Positions 44,702 to 54,638 are shown, counted from the stretch's first letter. The stretch is 64,000 bases of DNA from Mangrovivirga halotolerans (GCF_026241165.1 NZ_JAPFQN010000005.1:186001-250000), one strand, 5' to 3'. Notes: a model not told the origin generated them from the letters alone. Numbers and translations: made by a program.

Positions 44702-45985
44702 ATGGATATAAAAGAGGTTTATTTTGTAGATGGCATTCGAACTCCCTTTCAAAAAGCAGGAACGGGATACCGTAATTTGATGTCCTATCAGTTAGGCGCT
44801 AATGCTATCCAGGCAGTAATGCAAAAAAATAACATTGAGGAGAAAGAATTTGAACAGGTATGTTTGGGGACCGTAATACATCAGACCCAGACTTCAAATG
44901 TTGCCAGGGAGGCTGCATTGACCGGTGGCGTCACCTCTTTTACTCCTTGTCATACCGTATCACAAGCCTGTATAAGTGCTAATGCTGCTATAGCAAGCAT
45001 GTCTGATGTCATCCGTTTGGGACGTGCAGATCTTACCTTAGCTGGCGGTACGGATAGTGTTTCTGATATCCCAATTCAGTTCCCCAGGGAAATGAGACAG
45101 AAATTATTCCAGACAAGATCCTTCAAATCAAGCGGGGATTATGCCAAATTCCTTCTGAAGCTCAGACCAGGTGATTTTAAACCTGAAATTCCTGATATCG
45201 CTGAGTTTACCACGGGTACAGTAATGGGAATGGATTGTGAACGATCTGCAGCTAAATATGATATAACAAGAGAAGAACAGGATGAATATGCTGCAAGATC
45301 TCAACAATTGGCTGCAAAAGCCTGGGAAGATGGCTACCTGAAAGAAGAAGTCACCGGAGTATTTTATCCTGGTGCATCTGATGAAATCACATTTGATAAT
45401 GGAGTCAGAAAAGGGACAACTAAAGAGAAATTACAAAAACTGAACCCTGCCTTTGAAAAGAAATACGGCACATTAACTGCAGGTAATTCATCTTTTTTAA
45501 CTGATGGAGCAGCTGTAAGTGTACTCGCTTCAGAAGAAGGATTAAAGAAATATGAGCTAAAACCAAAAGCTAAAATTATAGATCATGTTTTTACCGCGAG
45601 AAATCCTGGTGAAGAATTATTATTGGGTCCTGCTTATAGTATTCCGAAGTTATTAAATAAATGTAAATTAACTCTGGATGACATTGATGTATTTGAAATT
45701 CACGAAGCATTTGCAGCCCAGATATTATATAATCTAAAGCTTCTTAAGAGTAAAAAATTTGGAAAAAATAAACTTGGTTTAGATGGTGCCTTTGGGGAAA
45801 TACCGATGGAAAAATTAAATCTTTGGGGAGGTTCACTAAGTATTGGACATCCATTTGGAGCAACGGGTTCAAGAATATTGAATACCGCTGTTCACCGTCT
45901 TCACATAGAAAATAAAAAATATGCTGTCATAGCTGCTTGTGCAGCTGGAGGGCATGGTCATGCAATGTTAATCGAAAGGGTCTGA
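44702..45985 (+). CDS. fadI: 3-ketoacyl-CoA thiolase, FadI-like
   Basis: Last step of beta-oxidation: cleaves 3-ketoacyl-CoA with CoA to acetyl-CoA and a shortened acyl-CoA. 427 residues from the ATG at 44702 (a TTG at 44678 would lie inside the promoter). Visible: nucleophilic Cys in SQACISANAAIAS (residue 90 from this ATG), IHEAFAAQ, SIGHPFGATGSRI and the late CAAGGHGHAMLIE with the second active Cys. The HPFGATG wording is that of FadI/mitochondrial trifunctional beta rather than FadA. It is two bases upstream of fadJ. Confidence 0.93.
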   Translation: MDIKEVYFVDGIRTPFQKAGTGYRNLMSYQLGANAIQAVMQKNNIEEKEFEQVCLGTVIHQTQTSNVAREAALTGGVTSFTPCHTVSQACISANAAIASMSDVIRLGRADLTLAGGTDSVSDIPIQFPREMRQKLFQTRSFKSSGDYAKFLLKLRPGDFKPEIPDIAEFTTGTVMGMDCERSAAKYDITREEQDEYAARSQQLAAKAWEDGYLKEEVTGVFYPGASDEITFDNGVRKGTTKEKLQKLNPAFEKKYGTLTAGNSSFLTDGAAVSVLASEEGLKKYELKPKAKIIDHVFTARNPGEELLLGPAYSIPKLLNKCKLTLDDIDVFEIHEAFAAQILYNLKLLKSKKFGKNKLGLDGAFGEIPMEKLNLWGGSLSIGHPFGATGSRILNTAVHRLHIENKKYAVIAACAAGGHGHAMLIERV

Positions 45986-45987
45986 TT

Positions 45988-48096
45988 ATGTTTAAGCTAC
46001 AAATAGAAAATAATGTCGGTATCATTAAGTTGAATAAAGAGGGTAGTGATCACAATACTATCTCAATGGATGATCTCGATTCAATGGTTGAATTATTAGA
46101 TACGATTGAAAAAGATAATTCGATTGAAGGAGCTGTTTTTTATAGTGAAAAAAAGGATTTCCTAGCCGGGGCTGATATTAAGAAATTTTTGGAGATGTCA
46201 GAAGAAGAAACCCGAAAGGTAGGGAAAACCGGGCACTCTTTATTTAACCGCATAGAAGATAGTCAAAAACCATTTGTAGCAGTTATTCATGGAGCTTGCA
46301 TGGGAGGGGGGACAGAATTGGCCCTTGCATGTCACGGGCTTGTTATAACAGATTCTTCAAAAACTAAATTAGGCCTGCCTGAAGTTAAGCTTGGGCTGTT
46401 GCCGGGCTTGGGTGGTACTGTAAGGCTCTATAAACGTATCGGTTTGCCCAATGCACTAGATTATATTCTTACAGGAAAAAACATGTATGCATCCAAAGCA
46501 AAGAAATTTGGACTTGCTGATGTTTTTGTAGATGAAAACTTCAGATTGAAGGCCGGAATTCAACTTGTAAAGGATATCGCTTCTGGAAAACATATAACAA
46601 AAAAATCTAAAGGACTTTCCGTTAAGGATAAAGCATTATTATTTGGACCATTTAAAAGCTTTGTAATCAGTAAAGCTAAAGACAATGTTATGGCTAAAAC
46701 ACAGGGGAATTATCCTGCGCCTCTTGAAATCCTTAAATGCCTTGAGCATCATCCAGGTAAATCAAGAGAAGAAGCCATTAAAAGAGAAATTGAAGGATTT
46801 ACTAAACTTCTTCATTCTCCGGAAGCCAGACAACTGATCAGGTTGTTCTTCCTGATGAATAGTTATAAAAAGAATCCTTACTCAGAGGATCTGTCAGATG
46901 CTCCTGAACACTTATCGGTACTGGGTGCAGGGCTAATGGGTAATGGTATTTCCACAGTCTCCATTGACAATGGGTACAAAGTTACTCTTTTGGATTTGAG
47001 TGATGACGCTTTAAAAAATGCCAAGAAAAATACCTCTGAATATCTAGAAAATAAGGTTAAAAGAAAGCAAATCAGTAGGTCTGACTATCAAAAGTTATTA
47101 AATGATCTACAATTAATAGAATCAGATGAACCAGTAAAATCTGATGCTCTTATCGAAGCCGTTTTCGAGGATCTCGAATTAAAACAAAAAATCCTTAAAA
47201 AATGGAGTGAAAAACTCGATGCTAGTGCTTTGATAGCAACAAATACTTCTGCCTTACCGGTATCTGAAATCGCCGAAGTATGTACCAACCCGGAAAGGGT
47301 TTTAGGAATGCACTACTTCTCTCCGGTTGAGAAAATGCCTTTACTGGAGATAATAAAAACAGATAAAACAAGCAAAACGGCATTAGCAAAAGCTTATGAC
47401 ATCGGGCTTAACCAGAGCAAGGTGTGTATAGATGTCAGTGATGGCCCAGGTTTTTATACAACCAGAATACTTGCTCCTATGTTAAATGAAGCAATGATTG
47501 CTTTATCAGAAGGATACGAGCCTCAAAGCATAGACCGGATCATGAAGAAAAGAGGTTTTCCAGTTGGTCCAATTACTTTGATCGACGAAATAGGAATCGA
47601 TGTAGGGGCCCATATTAACCGGGGTGCGTTAGGAAAAATGTTTAAGGAAAGAGGTGCTAATTCGCATCCCGTGATGGGAATAATGGAAGATAAGGGCTGG
47701 CTCGGTAAAAAGTCTGGTAAAGGCTTTTATGTATATGAAGATAAAAAGAAATCAGTAAATCCTGATTTAGCTAACTTGTTTGGTGATGATCACAGTTTTG
47801 ACAAAAAAGCTGACAGTGAAGTGGCTGATAGATTGATGATGATAATGATCAATGAATCATTTTATTGCCTACAAGAAGATATTCTAAAGGATGCAGAATC
47901 CGGTGATGTTGGTGCAATATTTGGCTTAGGATTTCCTGCGTTCACCGGTGGTCCATTTATGTATACTCATAAGAAAGGAATTGAAAATATTATTGATCTT
48001 TTAAATACACTAAAGGACAAATTCCACAACCGTTTTGAGCCTGCTCAAATTTTAATTGATTATAAAGAAAAAGGAAAAGAAATATATAAAGATTGA
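45988..48096 (+). CDS. fadJ: Multifunctional enoyl-CoA hydratase / 3-hydroxyacyl-CoA dehydrogenase, FadJ-like
   Basis: 702 residues from the ATG at 45988; an in-frame start at 45937 would lie inside fadI. N-terminal hydratase with both catalytic Glu visible (GGGTELALAC and LGLPEVKLGLLPGLGG). The dehydrogenase part has the NAD motif LGAGLMGNGIS and the catalytic His-containing GMHYFSPVEKMPLLEII. C-terminal FadB/FadJ domain with FGLGFPAFTGGPFMY. Forms the trifunctional complex with the thiolase. Together with the TetR gene and operator this is a small regulated fatty-acid degradation unit; no acyl-CoA dehydrogenase or ligase is nearby. Confidence 0.93.
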   Translation: MFKLQIENNVGIIKLNKEGSDHNTISMDDLDSMVELLDTIEKDNSIEGAVFYSEKKDFLAGADIKKFLEMSEEETRKVGKTGHSLFNRIEDSQKPFVAVIHGACMGGGTELALACHGLVITDSSKTKLGLPEVKLGLLPGLGGTVRLYKRIGLPNALDYILTGKNMYASKAKKFGLADVFVDENFRLKAGIQLVKDIASGKHITKKSKGLSVKDKALLFGPFKSFVISKAKDNVMAKTQGNYPAPLEILKCLEHHPGKSREEAIKREIEGFTKLLHSPEARQLIRLFFLMNSYKKNPYSEDLSDAPEHLSVLGAGLMGNGISTVSIDNGYKVTLLDLSDDALKNAKKNTSEYLENKVKRKQISRSDYQKLLNDLQLIESDEPVKSDALIEAVFEDLELKQKILKKWSEKLDASALIATNTSALPVSEIAEVCTNPERVLGMHYFSPVEKMPLLEIIKTDKTSKTALAKAYDIGLNQSKVCIDVSDGPGFYTTRILAPMLNEAMIALSEGYEPQSIDRIMKKRGFPVGPITLIDEIGIDVGAHINRGALGKMFKERGANSHPVMGIMEDKGWLGKKSGKGFYVYEDKKKSVNPDLANLFGDDHSFDKKADSEVADRLMMIMINESFYCLQEDILKDAESGDVGAIFGLGFPAFTGGPFMYTHKKGIENIIDLLNTLKDKFHNRFEPAQILIDYKEKGKEIYKD

Positions 48097-48141
48097 ATTA
48101 CCTGCTAAATTCAATTATAAAATTTTAAAATCAGATATAAC

Positions 48142-48789
48142 TTGAGCAATCAATTTTCAACTGTAGACTTTTCTTTTGAAGCACCTTATCTTGTTAGAGG
48201 TAAAACACCTAAAGAGGCTAAACGAATATGGATTCTTTTTCATGGTTATGGCCAGAATATAGAATTCTTTTCTAAGAAATTTCAACAATACGAAAAGTCA
48301 GACTGCCTGATCATCCCTCAAGGATTATCATTATTTTACCTTGATAATAAATACAGAAAAGTAGGAGCATCCTGGCTTACAAAAGAGTATCGTGAATACG
48401 GTAGAAAAAATCAAATTAATTATATCCATCAAATAATAAAAAAAGAGTTGGGAGATATAGATCCAAATGATAAAGAACTTATCATTTTTGGGTTTTCCCA
48501 AGGAGTAGCTACTGCATCAAGGGTAGTTTCTGAATTAAATTTAAAACCTGACCATCTGATTTTTTACGCTGGAAACCCCGCTCACGATATTTCATTTCCT
48601 TTGAAACTAAAACCCAACACACAAGTTCATTTTGTCTATGGAGATAAAGATGAGTATATAACTGAAGAAAATGCGACAAAAATAATTGATTACATAAAAG
48701 ACCTGACAAAAATAACCCCTGAAGTCATGAGATATCAGGGGTTACACACGATCAATTCCTCTATTTTAGGAACAATTATAACATCTTGA
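48142..48789 (+). CDS. Alpha/beta hydrolase (carboxylesterase/phospholipase type)
   Basis: 215 residues starting at TTG 48142 (no ATG occurs before residue 195). Oxyanion start WILFHGYGQN, nucleophile elbow GFSQGVAT, catalytic Asp in VYGDKDEYI and His in QGLHTINSS complete the triad. The short form resembles carboxylesterase 2/YpfH-like serine esterases. It lies 45 bases after fadJ on the same strand and might be co-transcribed, hinting at ester or lipid turnover, but the substrate is unknown. Confidence 0.85.
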   Translation: MSNQFSTVDFSFEAPYLVRGKTPKEAKRIWILFHGYGQNIEFFSKKFQQYEKSDCLIIPQGLSLFYLDNKYRKVGASWLTKEYREYGRKNQINYIHQIIKKELGDIDPNDKELIIFGFSQGVATASRVVSELNLKPDHLIFYAGNPAHDISFPLKLKPNTQVHFVYGDKDEYITEENATKIIDYIKDLTKITPEVMRYQGLHTINSSILGTIITS

Positions 48790-48792
48790 TTT

Positions 48793-49185
48793 TTAGATCA
48801 AAACTAATTCTGAATCTTTCTTTTTAAATTCTTCAAGTAAATCATCTACAACCCTCGAATCATACCCCATCTTTAAAGCAAGATTTTTACAATAAGATAA
48901 TTCTTTAATTGAGATCTTACCATCTATGGAGATCATTGCGACGATACCTTTAAGGTGTTGGAATTTATATTTTTCTGAATATTCAAATCTTTCACTTCTT
49001 CTTTCCCTGATTAATTCTCTTACCCGGTCTTTGGAGAATGAGTATTTATTGGCTACCTGGTAGACATATTTTAATTCTGTATAAGAAAGATGAGAATCAA
49101 TTTTACCAACAGACAATAACCCTTTTATAAAGCTTTCAACTGCCTCCTTGTTTCTCTTGCCTCGAAAAAAATTAAAGATTTTCAT
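48793..49185 (-). CDS. TerB-like helical protein
   Basis: 130 residues, all helix, basic N-terminal part (MKIFNFFRGKRNKEAVESFIKGLLSVGKIDSHLSYTEL) followed by FQHLKGIVAMISIDGKISIKELSYCKNLALKMG, the acidic-loop pattern (D-G-x-I-x-x-x-E) of TerB/DjlA-type domains seen twice. TerB-like proteins bind metal or act as adaptors; the exact role is unknown. No signal peptide. Convergent with the esterase gene. Confidence 0.7.
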   Translation of the reverse strand: MKIFNFFRGKRNKEAVESFIKGLLSVGKIDSHLSYTELKYVYQVANKYSFSKDRVRELIRERRSERFEYSEKYKFQHLKGIVAMISIDGKISIKELSYCKNLALKMGYDSRVVDDLLEEFKKKDSELVLI

Positions 49186-49277
49186 TGTCCTTTTTTCTAT
49201 ATATCCCTGATACAGGATAAATAGTCACCATGGTAAAGGCTTAAAATCGATTGATTATATGTATTATTCGATGAACA

Positions 49278-50483
49278 TCAATTAATCACACCTGACCCAA
49301 TCAGTTCATCTTCTGAATACCATGCAGCAAATTGGCCGGGAGTTATCCCTTTCTGCATTTCATCAAACATTATAAACAAGCCAGAATCTGTTTTAAACAA
49401 TTTTCCTTTCTGTAAAGGCTGGCGATACCTGATTCTAACTAAAAACTCCCTGCTTTGACCATTATCTAAGGCAAGATCAGGCCTAACCCAATGAATATCC
49501 TCTTCTTCAATGAATAAGCCTTTCCTGTGTAATCCAGGATGTGATGAACTCTGTCCTGTATATATAGTATTTGATTCAACGTCAGTCCCTATTACAAATA
49601 ATGGTTCAGGTGTACCTCCGACATTCATTCCTTTACGTTGTCCGATTGTAAAATAATGAGCACCACGGTGTTCGCCGACTTTTTGTCCATCATTTTCATT
49701 ATAAGCAAAAGGAGTAGCCATTAACTTTAACATTTCTTCAGTAGGAGATCCGTTTAATTTGTCAAGGCTAGAGTTATACTCTTGATATTGCTTATGATTA
49801 TCGGGTATTTCAACAATATTGCCTTCTTTAGGTTTTAATTTTTGCTGTAAGAAATCAGGAAGCCTTATCTTACCAACAAAACAAAGACCCTGAGAATCCT
49901 TTTTATCTGCAGTTACCAGATCATTTTCAGAAGCTAATTTCCTTACTTCAGGCTTTTCCATGTCTCCGATAGGGAACAAAGCATATTTCAATTGTTCCTG
50001 GGTCAATTGACAAAGAAAATAACTTTGATCCTTATTATTATCCTTACCAGCTAACAACCTGTATTTAACAATTCCCTCATCAGTAAATTCTTCTTTTCGG
50101 CAATAATGCCCAGTCGCTACGTAATCAGCTCCTAATTTTAGAGCAGCCTTAAGGAATATATCAAACTTTATTTCCCTGTTACATAACACATCAGGATTAG
50201 GAGTTCTTCCTGCTTCATATTCGCCGAACATATAATCGACGATCCTGTTTTTATATTCTTTACTTAAATCTATTGTTTGAAAGGGAATACCAAGCTTTTG
50301 AGCTACAATTAAGGCATCATTTGAATCTTCAACCCAAGGGCATTCATCACTGATCGTAACAGATTCGTCATGCCAGTTTTTCATGAACATACCTATTACC
50401 TCATAGCCTTCTTCTACTAATTTTAAAGCAGCTACGCTAGAATCAACACCTCCTGACAGACCTACGACAACTCGTTTTTTCAC
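49278..50483 (-). CDS. mnmA: tRNA 2-thiouridine(34) synthase MnmA
   Basis: Thiolates U34 of tRNA-Lys, -Glu and -Gln using ATP and a sulfur carrier. 401 residues, somewhat longer than E. coli (368) through insertions near the middle. PP-loop SGGVDSS at the N terminus; catalytic Cys pair C101 ([10 protein letters not shown]) and C201 ([10 protein letters not shown]); TGHYCRK; and the C-terminal QRKGMNVGG and [11 protein letters not shown] marks. It stands alone and is a housekeeping gene. Confidence 0.96.
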   Translation of the reverse strand: MKKRVVVGLSGGVDSSVAALKLVEEGYEVIGMFMKNWHDESVTISDECPWVEDSNDALIVAQKLGIPFQTIDLSKEYKNRIVDYMFGEYEAGRTPNPDVLCNREIKFDIFLKAALKLGADYVATGHYCRKEEFTDEGIVKYRLLAGKDNNKDQSYFLCQLTQEQLKYALFPIGDMEKPEVRKLASENDLVTADKKDSQGLCFVGKIRLPDFLQQKLKPKEGNIVEIPDNHKQYQEYNSSLDKLNGSPTEEMLKLMATPFAYNENDGQKVGEHRGAHYFTIGQRKGMNVGGTPEPLFVIGTDVESNTIYTGQSSSHPGLHRKGLFIEEEDIHWVRPDLALDNGQSREFLVRIRYRQPLQKGKLFKTDSGLFIMFDEMQKGITPGQFAAWYSEDELIGSGVIN

Positions 50484-50588
50484 AATTTTTTAATTTTGAA
50501 ATGTAAAATTACAAAATTTCATCAACTTACCATTTAACCAGTTTATTACTATCAGGGTTACAGTAAAGAGAAAATAAATAAATAAAAA

Positions 50589-50611
50589 AAACCGGATTAA
50601 AAATCCGGTTT
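50589..50611 (-). terminator. Terminator of the secreted LRR operon
   Basis: Perfect 10-bp stem AAACCGGATT / AATCCGGTTT with a 3-base loop, then a T run on the minus strand, 25 bases after the LRR gene's stop. Confidence 0.9.
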
Positions 50612-50635
50612 AAATATATTTAGAATAACAGATAT

Positions 50636-52753
50636 CTAGTAATAAACTACTTCGCATCCCTCGTTGAGATTCTTAAATGTCTCAATGTCTTTTTTGGATA
50701 TCTTTGTGTTATAGCAAACAAGCTTTTTAAGATAATTAAGCCCTAAAACCGGACCAATATCCTTGATGTCAGTGTTGTAGAATTCCACTTTTTCAAGATA
50801 TACAATTCTCCCTACAGGTTTCAAAGACTTCACATAAGTGGCAGAGATCTTCAATTCCTTTAAATCCTGCCAATTGGAAACTACAGACACATCATCAACC
50901 TGGGTAAATTCGATATTAAAATATTTTAAATTTTGAAGAGGTTCTAATTCTTCAATTGAAGAAATAGGATTCTGACTTGCATCGATCCATTCCAGGCTTG
51001 TTATATTCTTGATTGGATTCAAAGATGGAATCCTGCTGTTCTTAACATTTAGCTTCCTAAGATCTTTAAAAATTTTAAGAGGCTCCAAAGACCCAAGTTG
51101 TGGCTTGTTTGATAAATTTAACTCCTTCTTAAAAACCAGGTCATGAAGTTGTTCAACAGTTAACACATCATTTTCATTCATTTTTAAAGCATCTTTAAAA
51201 GCTGCTTGCCATTCCTGAGAAAGGTTAATCCACCAAATGGTAAATGGAATAGCCTTATAAATAACCTGAATTTTAGGATTTTTAGAAATGAATTTCTCAA
51301 TTTCTGATTCAGGAATATCAGTTTCTTCACAGTTTAAATAAGTAAGCTTATCAAATCCTTTAACCACATCTAAGGTATTCACTCTGGTCTTTTCAAAATT
51401 CAGCTTTGAAATATTATCCAGATCTGCAATAGGAGAGAGGTCGCTTACCTGAGTATAGCTTATATCTATTATTTCTAGATTTTCCATTCCTGATAATGCC
51501 TGGATATTAGTAATTCCAGTATTTGAAGCTTTGATCTCCTTGAGGTCTTCAAAATCCTTGATAGGATCCAGAGAAGTTATAGATTTATCGTCAGAAACAT
51601 TTATTGCCTGAAGGTTTTGGATCTTAAGAAGATCATTTCTTTCCATTTTTGTTTTACCTATGATTCTGGAAAGCATTTTTTTCCATTCAATAGAAAGATT
51701 ACCCCACCAATCAGCAAGGTTTACTCTGTCGAATATCACCTTACAATTAGGAACTATCTTATTAAACCTGGCAGCCTCCTGAGGACTGATAGGAGTATTG
51801 TCACAATAAATCTTTTGAAGGTCCTTAGAAGCTTCTAAAGGAGATAAATCTGACACTAAAGAATTTTGAACAAACATCAATCTCAGGTTTTCCATACCTG
51901 TTAATTCATCGATATCGGCTACATCAGTATCAGAAATATCAACTACCTCTAAAAATTTCAGATCCTGAATACCTTTTAGTGAAGTAATCTGAGTATGGGC
52001 CAGATTAATTTCTTTCAGGTTTATCAGAGTTTCAAGAGGCTTAAGTGATTGTATATTTTTATTATTAGAAATATCAATTTTATCAATATTTGCTATTCTC
52101 TTTAACAGACTATAATCTAGTTTAGCATCACTACCAACTTCATCAAGAAATACGATTTTCCATTCATCAGGAATTTTAGACCACCACTGATTAATCTCAG
52201 ATTCCGAAATATCAGTTGAATACATACTAACAACCTTAAGGTCATCTTTATTTTCATCTAAATTGACTTCAATGTATCTGATTTTATCAGAACTTACTTT
52301 TTCCCCTTTAACATTGGTTCCATTCATTCTCCTTACAAGTGTCACCTTATAAGTATGAATACCCTTTTTGGAATTGATATGGGAAATATTCTTAATTTGT
52401 AATTCGAAATTTACCTTTTGGAAAAAGAAATCAATATCCTTCAAATAATCCTGGACATCTTTGTTTATCGCAGAGCTCCTCTGTTCATCCAGATCATCCT
52501 CTATTTGAACCTCTGAATTCTTAAAAACTTTAAGGTAGCTTTGATCAGTAATAATCTGCTTTTCTTTAACTGTCGCCCGATCTCCTCCTAAAGTATTAAA
52601 CAAATACTCCAAAAATGAAACAAGCCCTTCGACACGTTGCTTATTCTCATTTTGTTCTTTTACAGATAAATTACTTTGGGCATTCAAATTCGCAGGAGAA
52701 AACACCAAAGCAATTAATAAAAGAAAAATAAATAATGAATTTCTATTAGTCAT
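50636..52753 (-). CDS. Exported leucine-rich-repeat protein with triplicated WW/EW-LRR-cap module
   Basis: 705 residues with signal peptide (ending ANLNAQ). Residues about 27-185 form an N-terminal domain with beta strands (HTYKVTLVRRM, KIRYIEVNLDE). Then three modules, each opening with WW..(I/L)..EWK: W190-W191 (QWWSKIPDEWK), W349-W350 (DWWGNLSIEWKK), W507-W508 (IWWINLSQEWQ), a period of 159 and 158 residues. Each continues with SDS22/internalin-like LRRs of about 22 residues and ends in a cap (CDNTPIS...CKVIF, CEETDIP...IQVIY, CYNTKIS...CEVVYY). The third module is longer and has extra repeats. No lipobox or T9SS tail. LRR surfaces bind proteins; the partner is unknown. Overlaps the preceding gene by 8 bases. 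Confidence 0.88.
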   Translation of the reverse strand: MTNRNSLFIFLLLIALVFSPANLNAQSNLSVKEQNENKQRVEGLVSFLEYLFNTLGGDRATVKEKQIITDQSYLKVFKNSEVQIEDDLDEQRSSAINKDVQDYLKDIDFFFQKVNFELQIKNISHINSKKGIHTYKVTLVRRMNGTNVKGEKVSSDKIRYIEVNLDENKDDLKVVSMYSTDISESEINQWWSKIPDEWKIVFLDEVGSDAKLDYSLLKRIANIDKIDISNNKNIQSLKPLETLINLKEINLAHTQITSLKGIQDLKFLEVVDISDTDVADIDELTGMENLRLMFVQNSLVSDLSPLEASKDLQKIYCDNTPISPQEAARFNKIVPNCKVIFDRVNLADWWGNLSIEWKKMLSRIIGKTKMERNDLLKIQNLQAINVSDDKSITSLDPIKDFEDLKEIKASNTGITNIQALSGMENLEIIDISYTQVSDLSPIADLDNISKLNFEKTRVNTLDVVKGFDKLTYLNCEETDIPESEIEKFISKNPKIQVIYKAIPFTIWWINLSQEWQAAFKDALKMNENDVLTVEQLHDLVFKKELNLSNKPQLGSLEPLKIFKDLRKLNVKNSRIPSLNPIKNITSLEWIDASQNPISSIEELEPLQNLKYFNIEFTQVDDVSVVSNWQDLKELKISATYVKSLKPVGRIVYLEKVEFYNTDIKDIGPVLGLNYLKKLVCYNTKISKKDIETFKNLNEGCEVVYY

Positions 52754-53567
52754 GATAGATATTCTTTAGTAACAGGTTTTTTTCTGACTGTGAAATCTTC
52801 AATAAATCAGCTATCAACCAACCACTGTTATAAGTACTGCGATTAAATTCTTCTAATTTAAAATACCAGTTATCAACCTGAAAGAAATGATAAAAGGTTT
52901 GTGTTGTATATAAAAACTTAAGATTTCCCTTTTTTAATTCGTAAAAGAAAACTGTTAGATAATGTGGTTTATAAGAATTATCCGCAAGATCCTGTTCTTC
53001 TCTTTCTTTAAGGTTTTTCTTAAGGTTCATGAAATCCAACTCGTGACTCATCGGATGTAGATACTTTTTACGAATATTTGGATCCTTATCAAAAATCTCA
53101 AAAAACGGTTCAAAATATATGTCGCTGATCACCCATTTAATCCCCTTATTTTCTTCTTCAAGTTTCATGTACAAAATGGCATCTTCTACTTTACCATTAT
53201 ACATAAACTTACAATGTGCTTCGGCAAACCATTCGCCTTCCCAGAAAGTAAGATAGTTCGAAGATGAGGGGCTAGTGACATCCTCAATGAATTGTCTTTT
53301 TATATCATTACTGATACTGTTATTGCTCATATCAAATAACTGAGCAATGGTTTTCTTCCTTAGCTCATTATTTCGATATAATGGATCATCTTTTCGTAAC
53401 CTGTTACCTTGCCAGTCTTCTTCTAGATTAAACCGCCGGAAAAATTGATTAACCTGTTTGGTTGATGCAACTAATACTTCCTTATCAGCAAAATCGTTCC
53501 CGACCTGTGCATGCGCAACAAAAAATGGCACGATGACGATAAAAATTGAAAAATATAACTTTTTCAT
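52746..53567 (-). CDS. Exported protein of the LRR operon, unknown function
   Basis: With the ATG at 53567 it has 273 residues and a signal peptide (FSIFIVIVPFFVAHA). The mature part begins with a region holding VNQFFRRFNLEEDW, a pattern I cannot place, followed by mixed alpha/beta sequence (EWFAEAHCKFMYNGK, WVISDIYFEPFFEIF) and an aromatic end. An upstream ATG at 53594 would give a longer charged lead, so I choose 53567. Its end overlaps the LRR gene start by 8 bases, so the two are translationally coupled. Function unknown. Confidence 0.68.
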   Translation of the reverse strand: MKKLYFSIFIVIVPFFVAHAQVGNDFADKEVLVASTKQVNQFFRRFNLEEDWQGNRLRKDDPLYRNNELRKKTIAQLFDMSNNSISNDIKRQFIEDVTSPSSSNYLTFWEGEWFAEAHCKFMYNGKVEDAILYMKLEEENKGIKWVISDIYFEPFFEIFDKDPNIRKKYLHPMSHELDFMNLKKNLKEREEQDLADNSYKPHYLTVFFYELKKGNLKFLYTTQTFYHFFQVDNWYFKLEEFNRSTYNSGWLIADLLKISQSEKNLLLKNIYHD

Positions 53568-53744
53568 TCGACTTACATAATTTTCGCGTCTCAAACATCC
53601 GAGTTAAACATTTCGGACATAAAAAAATAACGACCTTCGTTAAAAAAGTTTTTACTTCTAAAAATAAAAACTTCTAAAGTCAAACCTACAAAAAAACAGG
53701 ATAAATAAGAATAAATATTGGAACGAAAAAAAACAGAAGAAAGA

Positions 53745-54410
53745 TTATTCGTAAATTTTACGAAGAATTAGTCTGTCTATTTTATTGTTTTCTTCAAGCT
53801 TTATATTCGAAACTGTAAAATTCGTTTGCTTTACAAACTTACAATATTCAAGAAATTCGTAAATAGTTTGTGGTCTTTCGTATACAGGATCCTCACCAGC
53901 AGAGGCGAAATCGACCAATACAGTAACATTATCACTTGAAAAATATGATAGTGCTTCAGAAATTAATTTATTGGCTTTATCATAATCTTCAGCCCTTGCG
54001 ATCTTATCTATGACCAAAGAAAATTCTTTGTTGAAATTTTTTATAAAGACAAAATTATCAGCTTCGGCTTTTTCTTCAGGTAAGATTATTCTTTCTTTTT
54101 CAATTAAATCTTCAAGAGTTTCTATAAGGTTAATTACAACGTCATCTGTCAACTCCAGATTTTTAATCCGTTTAATTTCTTTCATCTGAAATTCAAGATC
54201 ATACTTATCTCTGTGATATAAAAGAGACTGTAAATCTGCCCTTGCCTGATTTATTTCTTCCGAATTAGACCTGGTTACATTTGCTGCTGGAATGTATGCA
54301 TATTGTTGTGCTGATATTGATAAATCACATAGCAATAACAATCCGAAAGCCACAAAGAGAACTCTGGCTTTGGATATATTAAATTTGATATGTAACCGCT
54401 TATTTATCAT
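53745..54410 (-). CDS. Exported protein of the LRR operon, unknown function
   Basis: 221 residues from the ATG at 54410 (an ATG at 54434 also exists; a candidate promoter element near 54432 makes it less likely). Signal sequence LFVAFGLLLLCDLSISAQ. The mature chain is helical, with EEINQARADLQSLLYHRDKYDLEFQMKEIKRIK giving a coiled-coil feel, then ERPQTIYEFLEYCKF and a Lys-rich end. First gene of the three, separated from the next by 177 bases. Function unknown. Confidence 0.66.
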   Translation of the reverse strand: MINKRLHIKFNISKARVLFVAFGLLLLCDLSISAQQYAYIPAANVTRSNSEEINQARADLQSLLYHRDKYDLEFQMKEIKRIKNLELTDDVVINLIETLEDLIEKERIILPEEKAEADNFVFIKNFNKEFSLVIDKIARAEDYDKANKLISEALSYFSSDNVTVLVDFASAGEDPVYERPQTIYEFLEYCKFVKQTNFTVSNIKLEENNKIDRLILRKIYE

Positions 54411-54431
54411 TATTTTACAATTCCGGAAGGG

Positions 54432-54461
54432 CAAAGTAAGCTAAAAAATATCAATAATCAA
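54432..54461 (-). promoter_or_regulatory. Candidate promoter of the LRR operon
   Basis: On the minus strand TTACTTTG (54439-54432) is one base off TAnnTTTG, with TTG (54461-54459) 19 bases upstream. The start would fall near 54425, just ahead of the ATG at 54410. Confidence 0.4.
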
Positions 54462-54591
54462 TTTTTATCGACAAAAATACCTTATTCACCTTGAAAAATC
54501 ATCAGTTAATCTATGTCACTATAAATCAACTATTTAAATATTTATACTTTTTATATGAAAAATGTAACCCCCTGAAAACAAATAAAATAAA

Positions 54592-54615
54592 AAAAGTGGC
54601 ACAAAGGCCACTTTT
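54592..54615 (-). terminator. Terminator of the AGCS symporter gene
   Basis: Perfect 9-bp stem AAAAGTGGC / GCCACTTTT with a 6-base loop, then T on the minus strand, 23 bases past the stop at 54639. Confidence 0.88.
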
Positions 54616-54638
54616 AAATAGGTTTAGGTTTAATAAGG

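Noticed and set aside
45937-45987. Longer start for fadJ
   Set aside because: Lies within the fadI reading frame; the ATG at 45988 matches the family start.
48092-48115. Hairpin ATTGAATT / AATTCAAT at the end of fadJ
   Set aside because: All but two pairs are A-T and there is no following T run, so it is a poor terminator.
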